Notes: generated by a model from the sequence alone, not told the origin. Shown: positions 11,835-23,351, numbered from the stretch's first letter. The stretch is 64,000 nt of DNA from Phanerochaete sordida (GCA_019973155.2 BPQB01000013.1:558001-622000), one strand, 5' to 3'. Numbers and translations: made by a program.

Positions 11835-12890
11835 TCATTCCTCGCCATCTTCATGGGATTCGTCTGAGAAAAGCGTCTCGTTGTCGCCCTCGTTCTGACG
11901 GGCGATCCTGTTACAAAACATCCTGTGACTGCGAGAGAGCCGCATGAGCAGGCAACGTGGTGCAAGAGAAGCAGTAAAGAAACACGCACAAGGACCTGTC
12001 CGACTCAGTTTCGACAAAGTCGAATAACTCCACGATAGACGATGGCGTGTTGGTATTTTCTAGAGCTTGTAGGAAGCTGGATTTGCTTATAATTCCCATC
12101 ACGGTTATTCGTTCCAGGTTTCTGTTTTGCCCTATGGTTCGTACAAAGCCTCTGGGAATCCACTCCCGTGTTTTGTGGTTATTGTCCATAATCAGCTCTC
12201 GAAGCGCAGGTGCCTTCGAGAGGGTGCATGCGATCTCCGGTGTCATATTGAAGAAGGTATACAGATTTATGGATCTCTGCAGCGGATTCAGCAGGTCAGA
12301 TGCGAAGCCTCATCCTTTACCAGCGGTATGCAACGTACCAGTGACGTCCATATCTCTGCAATGCATTTCTCCAGCAAAGCTTTTGCTTCAACCGCCGCCT
12401 TGTTTAACGTCAGCCCTCTGTGCAGCCAATACAGTTTCTGAGGACGCATGAGCGGCAGAGCCTTGCGCAGGCCGGCGATGCCCTCCGAGGCCTTGACGTG
12501 CAGGCATATGTACAGCGTATCGACGTTTGGAGCGTGCTTGACGATCGTGTACAACTCCTTCCCACAGCCCCCTTCGATCCGCAAGCGACGCACGGCCTTC
12601 CCGACGCCCGGGTTCGCGCGGAGGACGGCTGCGATGGCTTTGACATGCTCCGGGCTCCACACGTGCACCGACTCGTAGAGCAGGGGTGTACCTACGCGCA
12701 GCCAGCGCTTTGACACGAGCAGGACGTCACAGATAGGCGGCGGGCGATAGCTTTGGCGTCCGCGGGGCTGCTGGCTCATCCACGGGGGACAGCCGTTGTC
12801 GGGAAACTTGCAGAAGTCCGCTTCGGAGACAGAGAGAAGCAGGCTGAGGATCTCCCGGAGGAGCTCTTCTGGGAGCTGAGCGTCGCTCAT
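11835..12890 (-). CDS. F-box protein F1 with acidic tail
   Basis: Predicted substrate adaptor of an SCF ubiquitin ligase, about 301 residues. Exons on the minus strand: 12890-12339, 12276-11996 and 11907-11835. The N-terminal F-box-like segment is LPEELLREILSLLLSVSE, followed after a loop by LLVSKRWLRVGTPLLYESV, the usual Agaricomycete F-box arrangement. After that comes a leucine-rich-like region (VGKAVRRLRIEGGCG, ALRELIMDNN). The third exon gives a short acidic tail ending DESHEDGEE. The donor of the last intron (AG|GTCCTT) is weak, so the tail junction is less certain. It shares gene plan and sequence with F2 and F3 below. It is transcribed ahead of kinase K1 on the same strand. The target is unknown. 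Confidence 0.82.
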
Positions 12891-13001
12891 AAAGACTGTG
12901 TAGACGAGCAGCGAGTATCTGAGAGGCGATGGCAGAGGTGACGGAGAAAGTCGCGGTCGTGGAGCTCGCGACCGGCGGCGAATATTCCATGCGTGATTTG
13001 T

Positions 13002-13025
13002 GTCACGAGGCACGTGAGCCGTGAC
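13002..13025 (-). promoter_or_regulatory. Compound palindrome in F1 promoter (copy 1 of 3)
   Basis: GTCACG-N3-CACGTG-N3-CGTGAC, 112 bp upstream of the F1 start codon. The outer hexamers are inverted repeats and the centre is a perfect E-box, so the whole 24-bp site is dyad-symmetric in its fixed positions. The spacing is identical in the F2 and F3 promoters. It is preceded by GCGTGATTTGT, and related GTGATT sequences precede the other copies. Confidence 0.75.
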
Positions 13026-13456
13026 AGCCGTCGCGTCTTGTCGCGAGAGCTCGCGCGCCCACGACGCGCTACCACGGTTGCATCGCACCTACGACTATAC
13101 ACTCGCGTGGATGATATTTGTGATGAGATTCTGTCATTTGATGCGATATCGAGTGGATATTTCCGCTAGTAAGTCCCGAAGGGGGGTTGAAAGGAGGCAA
13201 AAGGCTCACATAGCACGAGAACTGCCGCAGAGAGAGGCTTGTAATGCCGCACAAACAATAGTAATCGCTCCGACACACTTCACTGAGCACCTAAATACAT
13301 GTTACAATACAACCAACGCCGTAGAGGACGCAGATTATGGAGCGGAAGGCGGTTAAAGATGGGTATATATTCGGGTACCGTTGCTCTGTTCTCAAGGCAC
13401 TGTGGCGAAGTAGGTGTAACGCGCCCGTTAAAGGGAGCAACGCCCCGTTTTAGGGG

Positions 13457-13506
13457 TGCGTTGCCCAGTGCAAAACACGGGTTCGGATCCCGTGGGCTGC
13501 CGACGC
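13457..13506 (+). other. tRNA-like acceptor plus T-arm hairpin lacking D and anticodon arms
   Basis: A perfect T-arm (ACGGG, loop TTCGGAT, CCCGT at 13477-13493) is followed by GGGCTGC. That strand pairs in 6 of 7 positions with GTTGCCC at 13460-13466. Only ten bases (AGTGCAAAAC) lie where a D arm and anticodon arm should be. The B-box-like GGGTTCGGATCCC fits a tRNA or SINE origin. It is not a functional tRNA. Confidence 0.4.
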
Positions 13507-14694
13507 CCGCCTCGATGAGGAGGAATAAGTTGCGGTGAGGCAGTTTTTGCCGCGTGGCGCAAGCATCCCAGCCTTGTGCGCCGTACTTTTCCACGCGTTT
13601 TGCTGAATTTTGCGGATGTATAGAGACAGGCACGGTATTTACAGAGAGGAATGCGTGTTTTCTGCCCCAGGCGAAGCTGGGGCAGCCGAACACTTGAACT
13701 GGCTGCTGTTTGTGTTCGTTTGGTTCCTCGATTTCGCGCGCACGGACCCAACGCACAACGCCACGTGAGCGCACCCAGAGCCTGCTGCCCAGCTCAAGAG
13801 ATAGCGAACATCTGCGGCGGTCATGTTAACGTGGTCGTCGCCAATGTCCGCCCCCCTAGCACGCTCAGCGCCGCAGCGAGCGACATCCCGAGTGTTGGGC
13901 TAAGAGGCGGGCACACGGAGTCTGGCAAACGAGTTACTTTATTCACGGTATACATGTCCACATGGCCGAGATCGCGACTGCTTTGATGCCGGACTCCAGT
14001 ATATATATACGGACCCGCTGCTGCCCCACTATTTTCACCCCCCTTTGCCTCTTCTCCTCATCACTCTACTTACCCCGCCCACCGGCACTGTCCCTTCCCC
14101 CGCCGACGGAACATACACGTCCGGCGGCGCAGGGGTGCACGGCATTCGCCGTGCCAGACGTCAACGCCGCGTCCGAGCCGACGAATCCTGGATTCTCAGT
14201 CGCAGCCGTGCGCTTTGGAACCGAGATGGATCACGCGTACGTGGTGACTAGAGCTACGTCCTAGGTTCGCAGGAGTCCCAGCGAAACTTCGTGTCTCATG
14301 GTTCTCTATAAGAGGCATCGCCCTACTTGAAGAGAGTTTGGAGCATGCTCCCGGGCCGGCCCTGCGCAATACAGCGGAAAAGCCAGTGACTGGGTCTCTG
14401 GAGAGGAATACTACTTGTGTTGGAGGGCCACGGAGAGGCCTACACCAGGGCAGCTCGGGTCAGGGCCCCCACGCCCCGATCCGGGATGTCCTGGTGTCTG
14501 CCTCTTTGTGACCCCTCTGCACAAGTCAATACCCCACTTCAAGTTGACACCAAGTTGACATTGGTAAGTAGGCGAAACCGACCTGCACCCAACTTACTAG
14601 ATAGACATATCTGAGAGCAGTTCTATAGTTGACGTTTGTATGAGTAAGGACAAGTAGTATATATTTGTGGTCGTTCTACTCCGACACATCAGCA

Positions 14695-16333
14695 CTAGTG
14701 CTGCAGCCACTCGTGTTCGAGCAGCTCGCGAGTAGTCGGGCGTTGGTCGGGATCGAGAGCGAAAGCGCACTTCAGGAAGTCGATGAAGAGATCCGCATGC
14801 AAGGGTGGACGCCTCCGGACCATCTCTTCTACAGAGACTCGCCGCTCGAATTCCATCTTCAGGCTTCCTGCAGATAAAATGGGTTCAGTACAGACTACTG
14901 CATGCCCATACGAACCATGCGTGCACCATCCTCGTTGTAAAAGTGGCTGCTATGTTGCCCGCGCTGCAGCATGTTCATCGGGAGGTTCCCGAAGTGGAAG
15001 GCCTGGTAGAACGGCACGGCGTATGCGTCGCAGTTGACCCTGATCAGCGAGACTCCCATCGACAGCTCGTAAGCCTGCCAACCTCTGTGATCAGTGCTGC
15101 ACATAGCTACGAGGAGTGAGAACGTAGGATGATACCAGACACGCCACGCTCCAAATGTCAGCCGGCTTCCCCCAGCCCGCGCCAATGCACGCTTCCGGCG
15201 CGCGGAGCGCAGAGCTCGACGGGAGGTCCGTGTGATATTCGCCCGTCTTGCCTGCCCAGCACGCTGCCCGCCGCCACGATCAGCGCCGCATGGTACACAC
15301 ACACACCTACACCAATCGCACGATGCACCCATGCCGAGGTCTGCGAGCTTGACGTCAACGCCGGCCCAGGACTCGAACAGATTCGCGTCGCCCGGCGGCC
15401 CGCGCACGCCGATGCACATCGACTGCGTGCGGCTCACCATCAGCGACCCGGGGAACAGTATCGCGGTATCTATCTTCGCTGCGCACTCGCGGCGAGGTAC
15501 TCGTGGATGTCCGCCGCGGACACGCCGAGCATGACGTTATCGGGCTTTATGTCTGAAATGTGGCGCAGATGCCCTCGCGTCAGCGTGCGCCAGCCGTCGA
15601 GACGAACAGACGCACCCGTGTGCACGATGTCGCACTCTCCGTGCCGAAAATCGAGCGCCTCGAGCACCTCGCGCACGACGTGGCGCACGAGGCCGGACGG
15701 TCCCTGCAGCGATGCTCAGCGAGCAGCGCGAGGTGCTGCGAGAGCGGCTCTGTCGCGAGGCACTGGTGCCCGGCGCGTGAGTGTGGGTGGGCGAAGGCGT
15801 CGTAAAGGTGCGAGATGCGGGCGTGCCCGGGGTGAGAGGGAGGCTGGGTGCGGGTGCGCTGCAGGAAGGCGAGCTCTTGGCGCCGCGGGGAGTCGGTGGG
15901 GTCCTGCTCGATGCCTGGCGGTCGCGATGTCAGCCGATAGGCCCCGCGGCTTATCGAAGTTGAACACGATACCTTTTGTGGCCTTCAGCGCCGCATATAC
16001 CCAGTCGCTGCATGCAACAAGATCAATACCAATCGCGAGCCTGCGCCACCCTTCACAAACGCACCTCTTCCTCTGCGCCAGCCACACTGTCGAGCCCGTT
16101 CCCCAGCCGAGCTTCCGCAGCACGGTGTACCCGCCCAGATCTTGCCCCACAGATATCTCGATGTATCCGCGCTCTGTAGCGTATTCCGCGACAGGCTCCT
16201 CCCTCGTGGCCCACTCTGGCTCGCTGAATTTCGGGGAGATGGCGGCGCTGCTATTCCAGGCCCGCTGTACCCTTGTGCAGCGTTCCAGCGAGATAGCGCG
16301 GCGTCCGACGCTTTGCAGAGGGCGCTGGAGCAT
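14695..16333 (-). pseudogene. Frameshifted SRPK-like kinase K2
   Basis: Second kinase of the F-box/kinase units, with the family exon plan still visible: 16333-16065, 16008-15974 (35 nt), about 15915-15620, about 15551-15329, 15263-15136, 15074-14927 and 14867-14695. The glycine loop LGWGTGSTVW, lysine YAALKATKG, loop DIKPDNVMLG, DLG plus CWAG, and ALRAPEACIG all remain. Two reading-frame breaks occur. One is near 15700-15712, between EPLSQHLALLAEH and GLVRHVVREV, with loss of about ten codons. The other is near 15482-15495, just after HEYLAASA, where the frame runs into TAG and resumes as KIDTAILFPG in another frame. No intron can repair either. It is probably a decaying gene, unless both breaks are assembly errors. 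Confidence 0.75.
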
Positions 16334-16737
16334 AGAGAGGTTGGACGTTGGGCTGCACGTGGGGAAGCGGGGGCTCGCCGCGCGGTCGTCTCGGCGCTCT
16401 GGCATACGAGAACGGGCTCAAGCGGGTGTCCCGACTATTGCATGCGAGATTGCGCCCGAGCCCTGGTCGCTGTTCCAGCAGAGATCGTCATCACTCGTCA
16501 TCGAGAAAGCGCACTCACACGGAGTGTGATACTCGCTCTCCAGGCTATTTGTGGTGAGTATGTGACGATCTCTCTGGGGCCCTGGCCAGAGGCACGTCGA
16601 GAACAGATCGGGAATGTCATCGTGGTTCGAAAGGACTGCTCTATTCATCTTGTAGGCCTGAGAGAGCACAGATGGACATTTGATAGCTAGGATCCGAGCC
16701 ATCACCGGAACAACCTCTGTCACTCGAGCTGGAGGAC
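16334..16737. other. Spacer between F-box gene F2 and kinase K2
   Basis: 404 bases without a supportable gene. Its sequence is recognisably homologous to 19927-20329, sharing blocks such as GCGCCCGAG, TCGCTGTTCCAG, GCACTCACAC and GAACAGAT. It therefore belongs to the duplicated F-box/kinase unit. Confidence 0.6.
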
Positions 16738-17801
16738 TCAATCGTCATCGCTCGAGCTGTAGAAGCTCGAAGACTCGTCAGCGCTTGAGCTCGATGATGA
16801 CGATGACGATGTGTCGTAATCTGCGCTGCAAAAAGTTAGTCTCAATTATAAGCACAGTCAATAGCACCTGAGGACGACGTACAGCCAGCGATCGTCCCTT
16901 GTTTCAAGGAACGTGAACATCTTCGTGACCCGTTCTGAAGTTCCAGCCTCTTGAAGGCTTGCCAAAAGCTTGTCTTTACCTGTGACACTCATCATGCGTA
17001 TCTCTTTGAGTCTCGGGTTCTGGCCGATTGTGTTGTAGAACCCTCTCGCAGCCCACTGTCTTGTATTGGAGTTGTTCTCAAGGACAAGATCTTCAAGTGC
17101 AGGGGCTGTTGATAGAGCAGTTGCGATGTCTACATTCATATCAAAGGATTCGTCCAAGACGACGGATCTCTGCACATAGACAACAAGTTAACAAAGCACA
17201 GGAGACACAGTAGCAATGTTATGCGCACCAGCGATGTCCAACCCCCAGCGATGCATTTCTGCAGCAGCTCTTTCGCCTCAGTCGCGGGCTTGTTCGACCG
17301 GAGATATGAATGCTGCCAATACAGCTTCCGTGGCTGGAGGAGCGGAAGAGCCTTGCGCAGGCCGGCGATCCCCTCCGACGCCTTGACGTGCACACAGATG
17401 TAGAGCGTATGAACGTTCGGCGCGTGCCTGACAATTGTGTGGAGATTCTTTCCGCATCCGCCTTCTATGCGCAGGCGACGTATGGCCTTGCCAACGATGG
17501 GGTTTGAGCGTATGAGCGCAGCAACGGCCTTCGTGTGGCTCGGGCTCCAAATGGACAGCGACTCGTAGAGCAGGGGCGTACCGACGCGCAGCCAGCGTTT
17601 GCAAACCAGCAAGGCGCTGCAGCTGGGCGGAGGTTTGGACGTGGGGTGGCCGCTGTGCCGGTAGATGATCCACGGCAGGCAGCCACTGAAAGGAAACACG
17701 CAAAAGCTTTCTTCGGAGGTCGAGAGTAGGAGAATGAGAATATTCTCCCGTAGAAGCTCCTCGGGCAATCGCGCCTCGCTAGCCAGATTGTTTCGAGACA
17801 T
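16738..17801 (-). CDS. F-box protein F2 with serine-rich tail
   Basis: Paralogue of F1, 320 residues. Exons on the minus strand: 17801-17229, 17169-16868 and 16825-16738. The F-box part reads ARLPEELLRENILILLLSTS, then ALLVCKRWLRVGTPLLYESL. The middle region VGKAIRRLRIEGGCGKN and ALEDLVLENNSNTRQWAARG resembles the LRR-like substrate domain of F1. The last exon encodes a short acidic serine tail (SADYDTSSSSSSSSS, ending SSDDD). Such Ser/Asp-rich tails are typical kinase substrates; here that link is inference. The upstream region carries the shared palindrome at 17872-17895, and the divergent neighbour is pseudokinase K3. The splice sites are canonical and the frame is intact. Confidence 0.85.
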
Positions 17802-17871
17802 GAGTCTTTGAAGGTGGGATGGTAGAGGGAGCGAAGGATGTCGCGCCACTCCCCGACGCGTGATTATGTGC

Positions 17872-17895
17872 GTCACGGCACACGTGCACCGTGAC
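17872..17895 (-). promoter_or_regulatory. Compound palindrome in F2/K3 intergenic region (copy 2 of 3)
   Basis: GTCACG-GCA-CACGTG-CAC-CGTGAC, 71 bp upstream of F2 and about 120 bp upstream of the divergent K3 start. Here the outer arms extend to seven pairs (GTCACGG/CCGTGAC). It could serve both genes. Confidence 0.75.
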
Positions 17896-18014
17896 GAACG
17901 TCGCCAGGCGGGGCCAAGCGCCGACGCCAAACGTTCATTCCATCTTCTCTCATCCAAAGCTGAACTAGTCCAGTAGCTTTTTGCTGATCGCGTGCAATCG
18001 TAGTAATCCGACCG

Positions 18015-19646
18015 ATGTTTGAACGATCTGACCCTTTGACTATCTACATGCACATCGCCCAGCGTGCAGCTCTTCTGAAGATCTTCTCCGAGTCTCAGGT
18101 CGGGCGCACAGCACTGCGCAAGGCACGACCAGCCCAGACGGCTACTGGTGTGCCAGAATGGGTCTTACGTGAAGAGCCTGTACACAAATACTTTACGACG
18201 GACGGATACTGGCCTGTGCAGGAAGACACTCGCCTCGGTGGTTACCTTGTGCGCAGGAAGCTCGGCTGGGGCCCCAACTCAACAGTGTGGCTGGCCCTGT
18301 ACAGACAGTAAGTTGTATGGTAGCTGCTCCAGCCATCTAACAGCTTGGCCCTACCCAGTGGTTCTTCGCTCACAGCGTTGAAGGTGATGACAGGCAAGCA
18401 CTGTCCTTACCCGAAGCCAACAATAGCGCTGATTCGGTTATCTGTAGGCGCAGCAACCAAACATCTGGCGGGGCTTCCAGACGCCCTCCGGCGTATGCGC
18501 ATCCAGTCTCCGACGCACCCAGGTCATGCACATGTTGCACGCGTCCTAGACCACTTCTACCACCCATCCTTCAACAAGAACCACATGTGCGTCGCGATGG
18601 AGCCGCTCTCAGAGGACCTCCAGACGTTCTCCGCGCGCTGGCCCGGCCCCGGCGGGCTCCCCTCGGGCCTCGCACGTCGCGTCGTGCGCCAGGTCGTGCA
18701 GGCCCTCGACTTCCTGCACACCGAGTGCCGCGTCGTCCACGCCGGTGCGTCCGCGCCTCCCCAGGCTCGCGCCCCTCCAGCCCCTCACACGCGCCCCGCC
18801 CCGCAGCGATCGCGCCCGAGCACATCATGCTCGCGTCCGTGCCGCCCGCAGACATCAGGCCCGCGATCGCGATCGCGGACCGCGCGCCCACGTGGCGCAC
18901 GACGGTCCCGCCGGACGGCGTGCGCCTCGCGCTCACGCCGTCGCTGCCGCTCCCTGTCGCGCTGCCCTCCGGCGGCGCGACGTCGCTTGACGCGTGGCGG
19001 CACGTCTCCGTGAAGCTGTTGCCGGACCTCTATTCGCTCGGTACGCCTTTCTGAATGCGGACGGCATCGCGCCGACTGACGCGACGAGCGCAGCACGCAC
19101 ACGCAAATCTCGCGCGCGCGCCGCGGCGGCGCTGCGCCTCCCGCATCTTTGCGCCCCCGAGGTTTGCCTCGGCGCTAGCGGCGGGACGCCCGCAGACGTC
19201 TGGAGCATCGGCTGCCTGGTATGCGCTGGCTACCTGGTCTCGGGTTGCAGAGAACAGCCACTAACGCATTACAGGCGTTCGAACTCGCGATGGGCCATCC
19301 CTTGCTCAGCAGGGACATCGCGTCCGAGCACGTCCCGCGTGCCCTTGCAGCTCACTTCGGCGAGCTTCCCCATCCTTTAGGTAAGCGCGGCAAGTATCGC
19401 CAGCCGTATCTCAACGACAACGGTAAGGAGGCCCGGACGTGGCGATGCACACGCTGATTTGATGCGGTTGCAGGTTCGATGAAAGGGAGCAAGGTCGAGC
19501 CGATCTCGGTGGCAGAGGTGGTGGGACGGGCGCCGCCGGCTGATGCTGGCCTGCTCATCGACTTCCTCAACCATGTCTTCATCTTGGATCCCTCGCAAAG
19601 ACCTTCAGCGCGGGAGTTGCTAAAGCATAAATGGCTACAACCCTGA
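18015..19646 (+). CDS. SRPK-like pseudokinase K3
   Basis: An open 434-residue protein with the family exon plan: 18015-18307, 18359-18393 (35 nt), 18448-18744, 18807-19040, 19094-19218, 19275-19422 and 19474-19646. The glycine loop LGWGPNSTVW and lysine LTALKVMTG are kept. The catalytic loop reads HAAIAPEHIML where active paralogues have HTDIKPDNIML. The catalytic aspartate, the following lysine and the metal-binding asparagine are therefore all replaced. The DLG region reads LPDLYSLG and the CWAD block is replaced by an Ala/Arg-rich stretch. The C-lobe (CAPEVCLG, ADVWSIGCL, DPSQRPSARELLKHKWL) is intact. Intron 2 has a GC donor (AG|GCAAGC at 18394). The intact frame despite lost catalysis suggests either a recent loss or a retained scaffold role. 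It is divergent to F2. Confidence 0.85.
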
Positions 19647-20329
19647 GGCCTGAATACCGCCCCTACGAGTCGCCGTTAGTGGCTTTGTACTCTGTAGCTT
19701 TCGACTGCCGGCACAGGATCATCGAAAATACTATTACATTTGAAGTTTTCTTCACACTAGTGCTACACTGCCATACTCTGCGATGATACAACATTTACAA
19801 TCTCAACAGCCTCTTCTGTATGTGCGATGCGATGCGCCGATCCCGAATCGATAGGCTTCTAAATTTCGGAGCAACATCCCAGAGCAATACTGCCACATCC
19901 GACGCTTTGCAGAGGGCGTTGAACATGGAGGAACTGCACGCTGTGCTGCGGTCGAGCGGAGAGGGTGGGTGCCCGCCGTGCGGCCGCCTCTGAGGCGCTC
20001 TGGTCTATATGAGAGAGCGGGCTGGAGCCGGCGTACCGACTTTCGGATGCGACGGGACTGCGCCCGAGACCTGTTCGCTGTTCCAGTACAGATCAGCGCA
20101 GCCCAGCGCAGAGCAAGTGCACTCACACAGGGTATTTGATTACCGCTCCCAACACCTGTGGTGACCGCGTACGCAGCGACCTCACCTGTCCCGAGGCGCG
20201 TCACGAACAGATTGAAAACGGCATCATGGTTCAAACAAACTGTGCCATTCATGCTGCAGGATTGGCTCAAGAAGAAATCACAGATTGGAGTTGTAGCCTA
20301 GTCGTTCCCAAGCTGAGGTTAACGATATG
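19647..20329. other. Spacer with duplicated flank and kinase stub
   Basis: Bases 19647-19850 are the K3 3' flank. The stretch around 19728-19747 (AATACTATTACATTTGAA) recurs in the K6 3' flank at about 28222-28239. Bases 19927-20329 match the F2/K2 spacer, and the kinase stub lies at 19850-19926. No intact gene is present. Confidence 0.55.
19850..19926 (-). pseudogene. 5' stub of a kinase gene (third F-box/kinase unit)
   Basis: On the minus strand an ATG at 19926 is followed by CGCCCTCTGCAAAGCGTC, identical to the K2 start region at about 16308-16324. Further on, CTCCGAAATTTAG parallels CCCCGAAATTCAG of K2. Homology then stops. The stub sits 403 bases downstream of F3, the same distance and orientation as K1 from F1 and K2 from F2. 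It is best read as the remains of the third kinase of the unit, cut off after about 25 codons. Confidence 0.65.
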
Positions 20330-21510
20330 CTAGGAATCGGAGTCATCACTGGAACTGGAAGAATCTTCGTCGCTCGAGTCGGAGGAATCGCCATTGCTGG
20401 AGCTTGAAGAGCTTGAAGAGCTAGAGCTCGAGGAGTCCTCGTCACTTGAACTTGAGGAACTCGAGGAGCTGGAGGACTCGCCGTCGCTAGAGCTTGATGA
20501 GGAAGAACTTGATGACGATAACGACAACGAAAACGAAAACGATTTGTGCGCTGAACTACAGGAGCAGAGTGTTAGCCAACACCATATTAGCTGGGCACGA
20601 CGTACAACCAGCGAGGTTCCCCCCTTTCGAGGAACGTAAACATCTTCAGGACTCGTTCTGATGTCCCAGCCCCGCGCAGCATTGACAAAAACCTCTCTCT
20701 ACCTCTGATCTCTGTCATGCTGATTTCTTTGAGGCTCGGGTTCTGGCCAAAGGTGTTGTAAAACCCTTTCGCAGCCCACTCCCTGGCGATGTAGTCGTGC
20801 GCGAGGACGAGCTCTTCAAGTGCAGGCGCCGTTGACAAAGCAGACGCGATGTCCGCTTTCATATCAAAGTAGCGGTCCAGGACGACGGTTCTCTGCACAT
20901 AAACGAAGCAAAGGCACTGTAACACAGCACGCGCGGCACGATGGTATGTACTACGCACCAATGATGTCCAGCGCCGGGCAATGCATGACTGCAGCAGCTC
21001 TTTCGCTTCCTTCGCGGGCTTGTTCAACTGTGATTGTTCGTGGTACCAATACAGCTTCCGCGGCTGAAGGAGCGGAAGGGCTTTGCGTAGGCCGGCGATG
21101 CCCTCCGACGCTTTGACGTGCACGCAGATGTAGAGCGTATGCACGTTCGGCGCGTTCCTGACAATGGTGTACAGGTCTTTTCCGCACCCGCCCTCGATGC
21201 GCAGGCGACGTATGGCTTGGCCGACGACGGGCGTCGAGCGTATGAGCGCAGCGACGGCCTTCGTGTGGCTTGGGCTCCAAACGGACAGCGACTCGTAGAG
21301 CAGGGGCGTACCGACGCGCAGCCAGCGTTTGCAAACCAGCAGGATGTCGCCGGCGGACGGGGTCCTGGGTTGAGCAGGGTCGCGACGACGATAGATGCTC
21401 CAGGGCGGGCAGCAGTCAGGAGGGAACTGGCAAAAGGTTTCTTCGGAGGCTGAGAGCAGGAGACTCAGGGTCTCCCGGAGGAGCTCTTCGGGCAGCCTGG
21501 CCTCACTCAT
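20330..21510 (-). CDS. F-box protein F3 with long Ser/Asp/Glu tail
   Basis: Third F-box paralogue, about 353 residues. Likely minus-strand exons are 21510-20959 (552 nt, the same length as F1 exon 1), 20892-20609 and 20555-20330. The F-box part is ARLPEELLRETLSLLLSASE and ILLVCKRWLRVGTPLLYESL. The substrate region contains VGQAIRRLRIEGGCGKD and ALEELVLAHDYIAREWAAKG. The final exon encodes about 70 residues that are almost only serine, aspartate and glutamate, much longer than the tails of F1 and F2. The junction to this exon is uncertain: the position homologous to the F2 donor reads AG|CTAATA, so either an upstream donor (TG|GTTGTA at 20608) is used or splicing is impaired. The promoter holds the shared palindrome; the divergent neighbour is kinase K4. 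Confidence 0.78.
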
Positions 21511-21607
21511 GGCCAGCGTGCGCGGAGAAACAAGTCTTCGAGGCTGCGATGGTGCAGGGCGGAGCGAGGACCGTCCCGTCGCGCCATCCCGGCGTGTGAT
21601 TATATGC

Positions 21608-21631
21608 GTCACGCCGCACGTGCTCCGTGAC
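21608..21631 (-). promoter_or_regulatory. Compound palindrome in F3/K4 intergenic region (copy 3 of 3)
   Basis: GTCACG-CCG-CACGTG-CTC-CGTGAC, 98 bp upstream of F3 and 111 bp upstream of the divergent K4 start. Fixed positions and spacing are identical to the copies at 13002 and 17872, while the N3 spacers differ. Confidence 0.75.
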
Positions 21632-21741
21632 AAGCGTCGCGCGCCGGGGTCCGCGACGGCGCCAAGTTGAGTGGGCTTGTCTCGTAACGTTGTACTCAGG
21701 CCTCAGGTATTCATATTCATTCTCCCCACCTACGCTTTTCT

Positions 21742-23351
<1,610 letters not shown>

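Larger units (their letters stand above)
12891..14694. other. Long intergenic block with promoter palindrome and tRNA-like hairpin
   Basis: 1.8 kb without a supportable gene. It holds the F1 promoter palindrome (13002-13025), a tRNA-like acceptor/T-arm fold at 13457-13506, and a TATA-type sequence at 14001-14010. A pyrimidine-rich leader-like stretch follows the TATA-type sequence, as in fungal core promoters. The possible frame at 13962-14264 behind it has no recognisable domain, so it may be a relic. Near 14545 the short sequence CAAGTTGACA is repeated in tandem. Confidence 0.5.

Noticed and set aside
13280..13774. 164-codon minus-strand frame between F1 and K2
   Set aside because: No domain, and it overlaps the tRNA-like hairpin. 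It has no support beyond being open.
15129..16529. 466-codon plus-strand frame across kinase K2
   Set aside because: Although longer than any K2 exon, it is the complement of recognisable kinase motifs and has low-complexity Arg/Ser content. Its length reflects GC-rich sequence with few stops.
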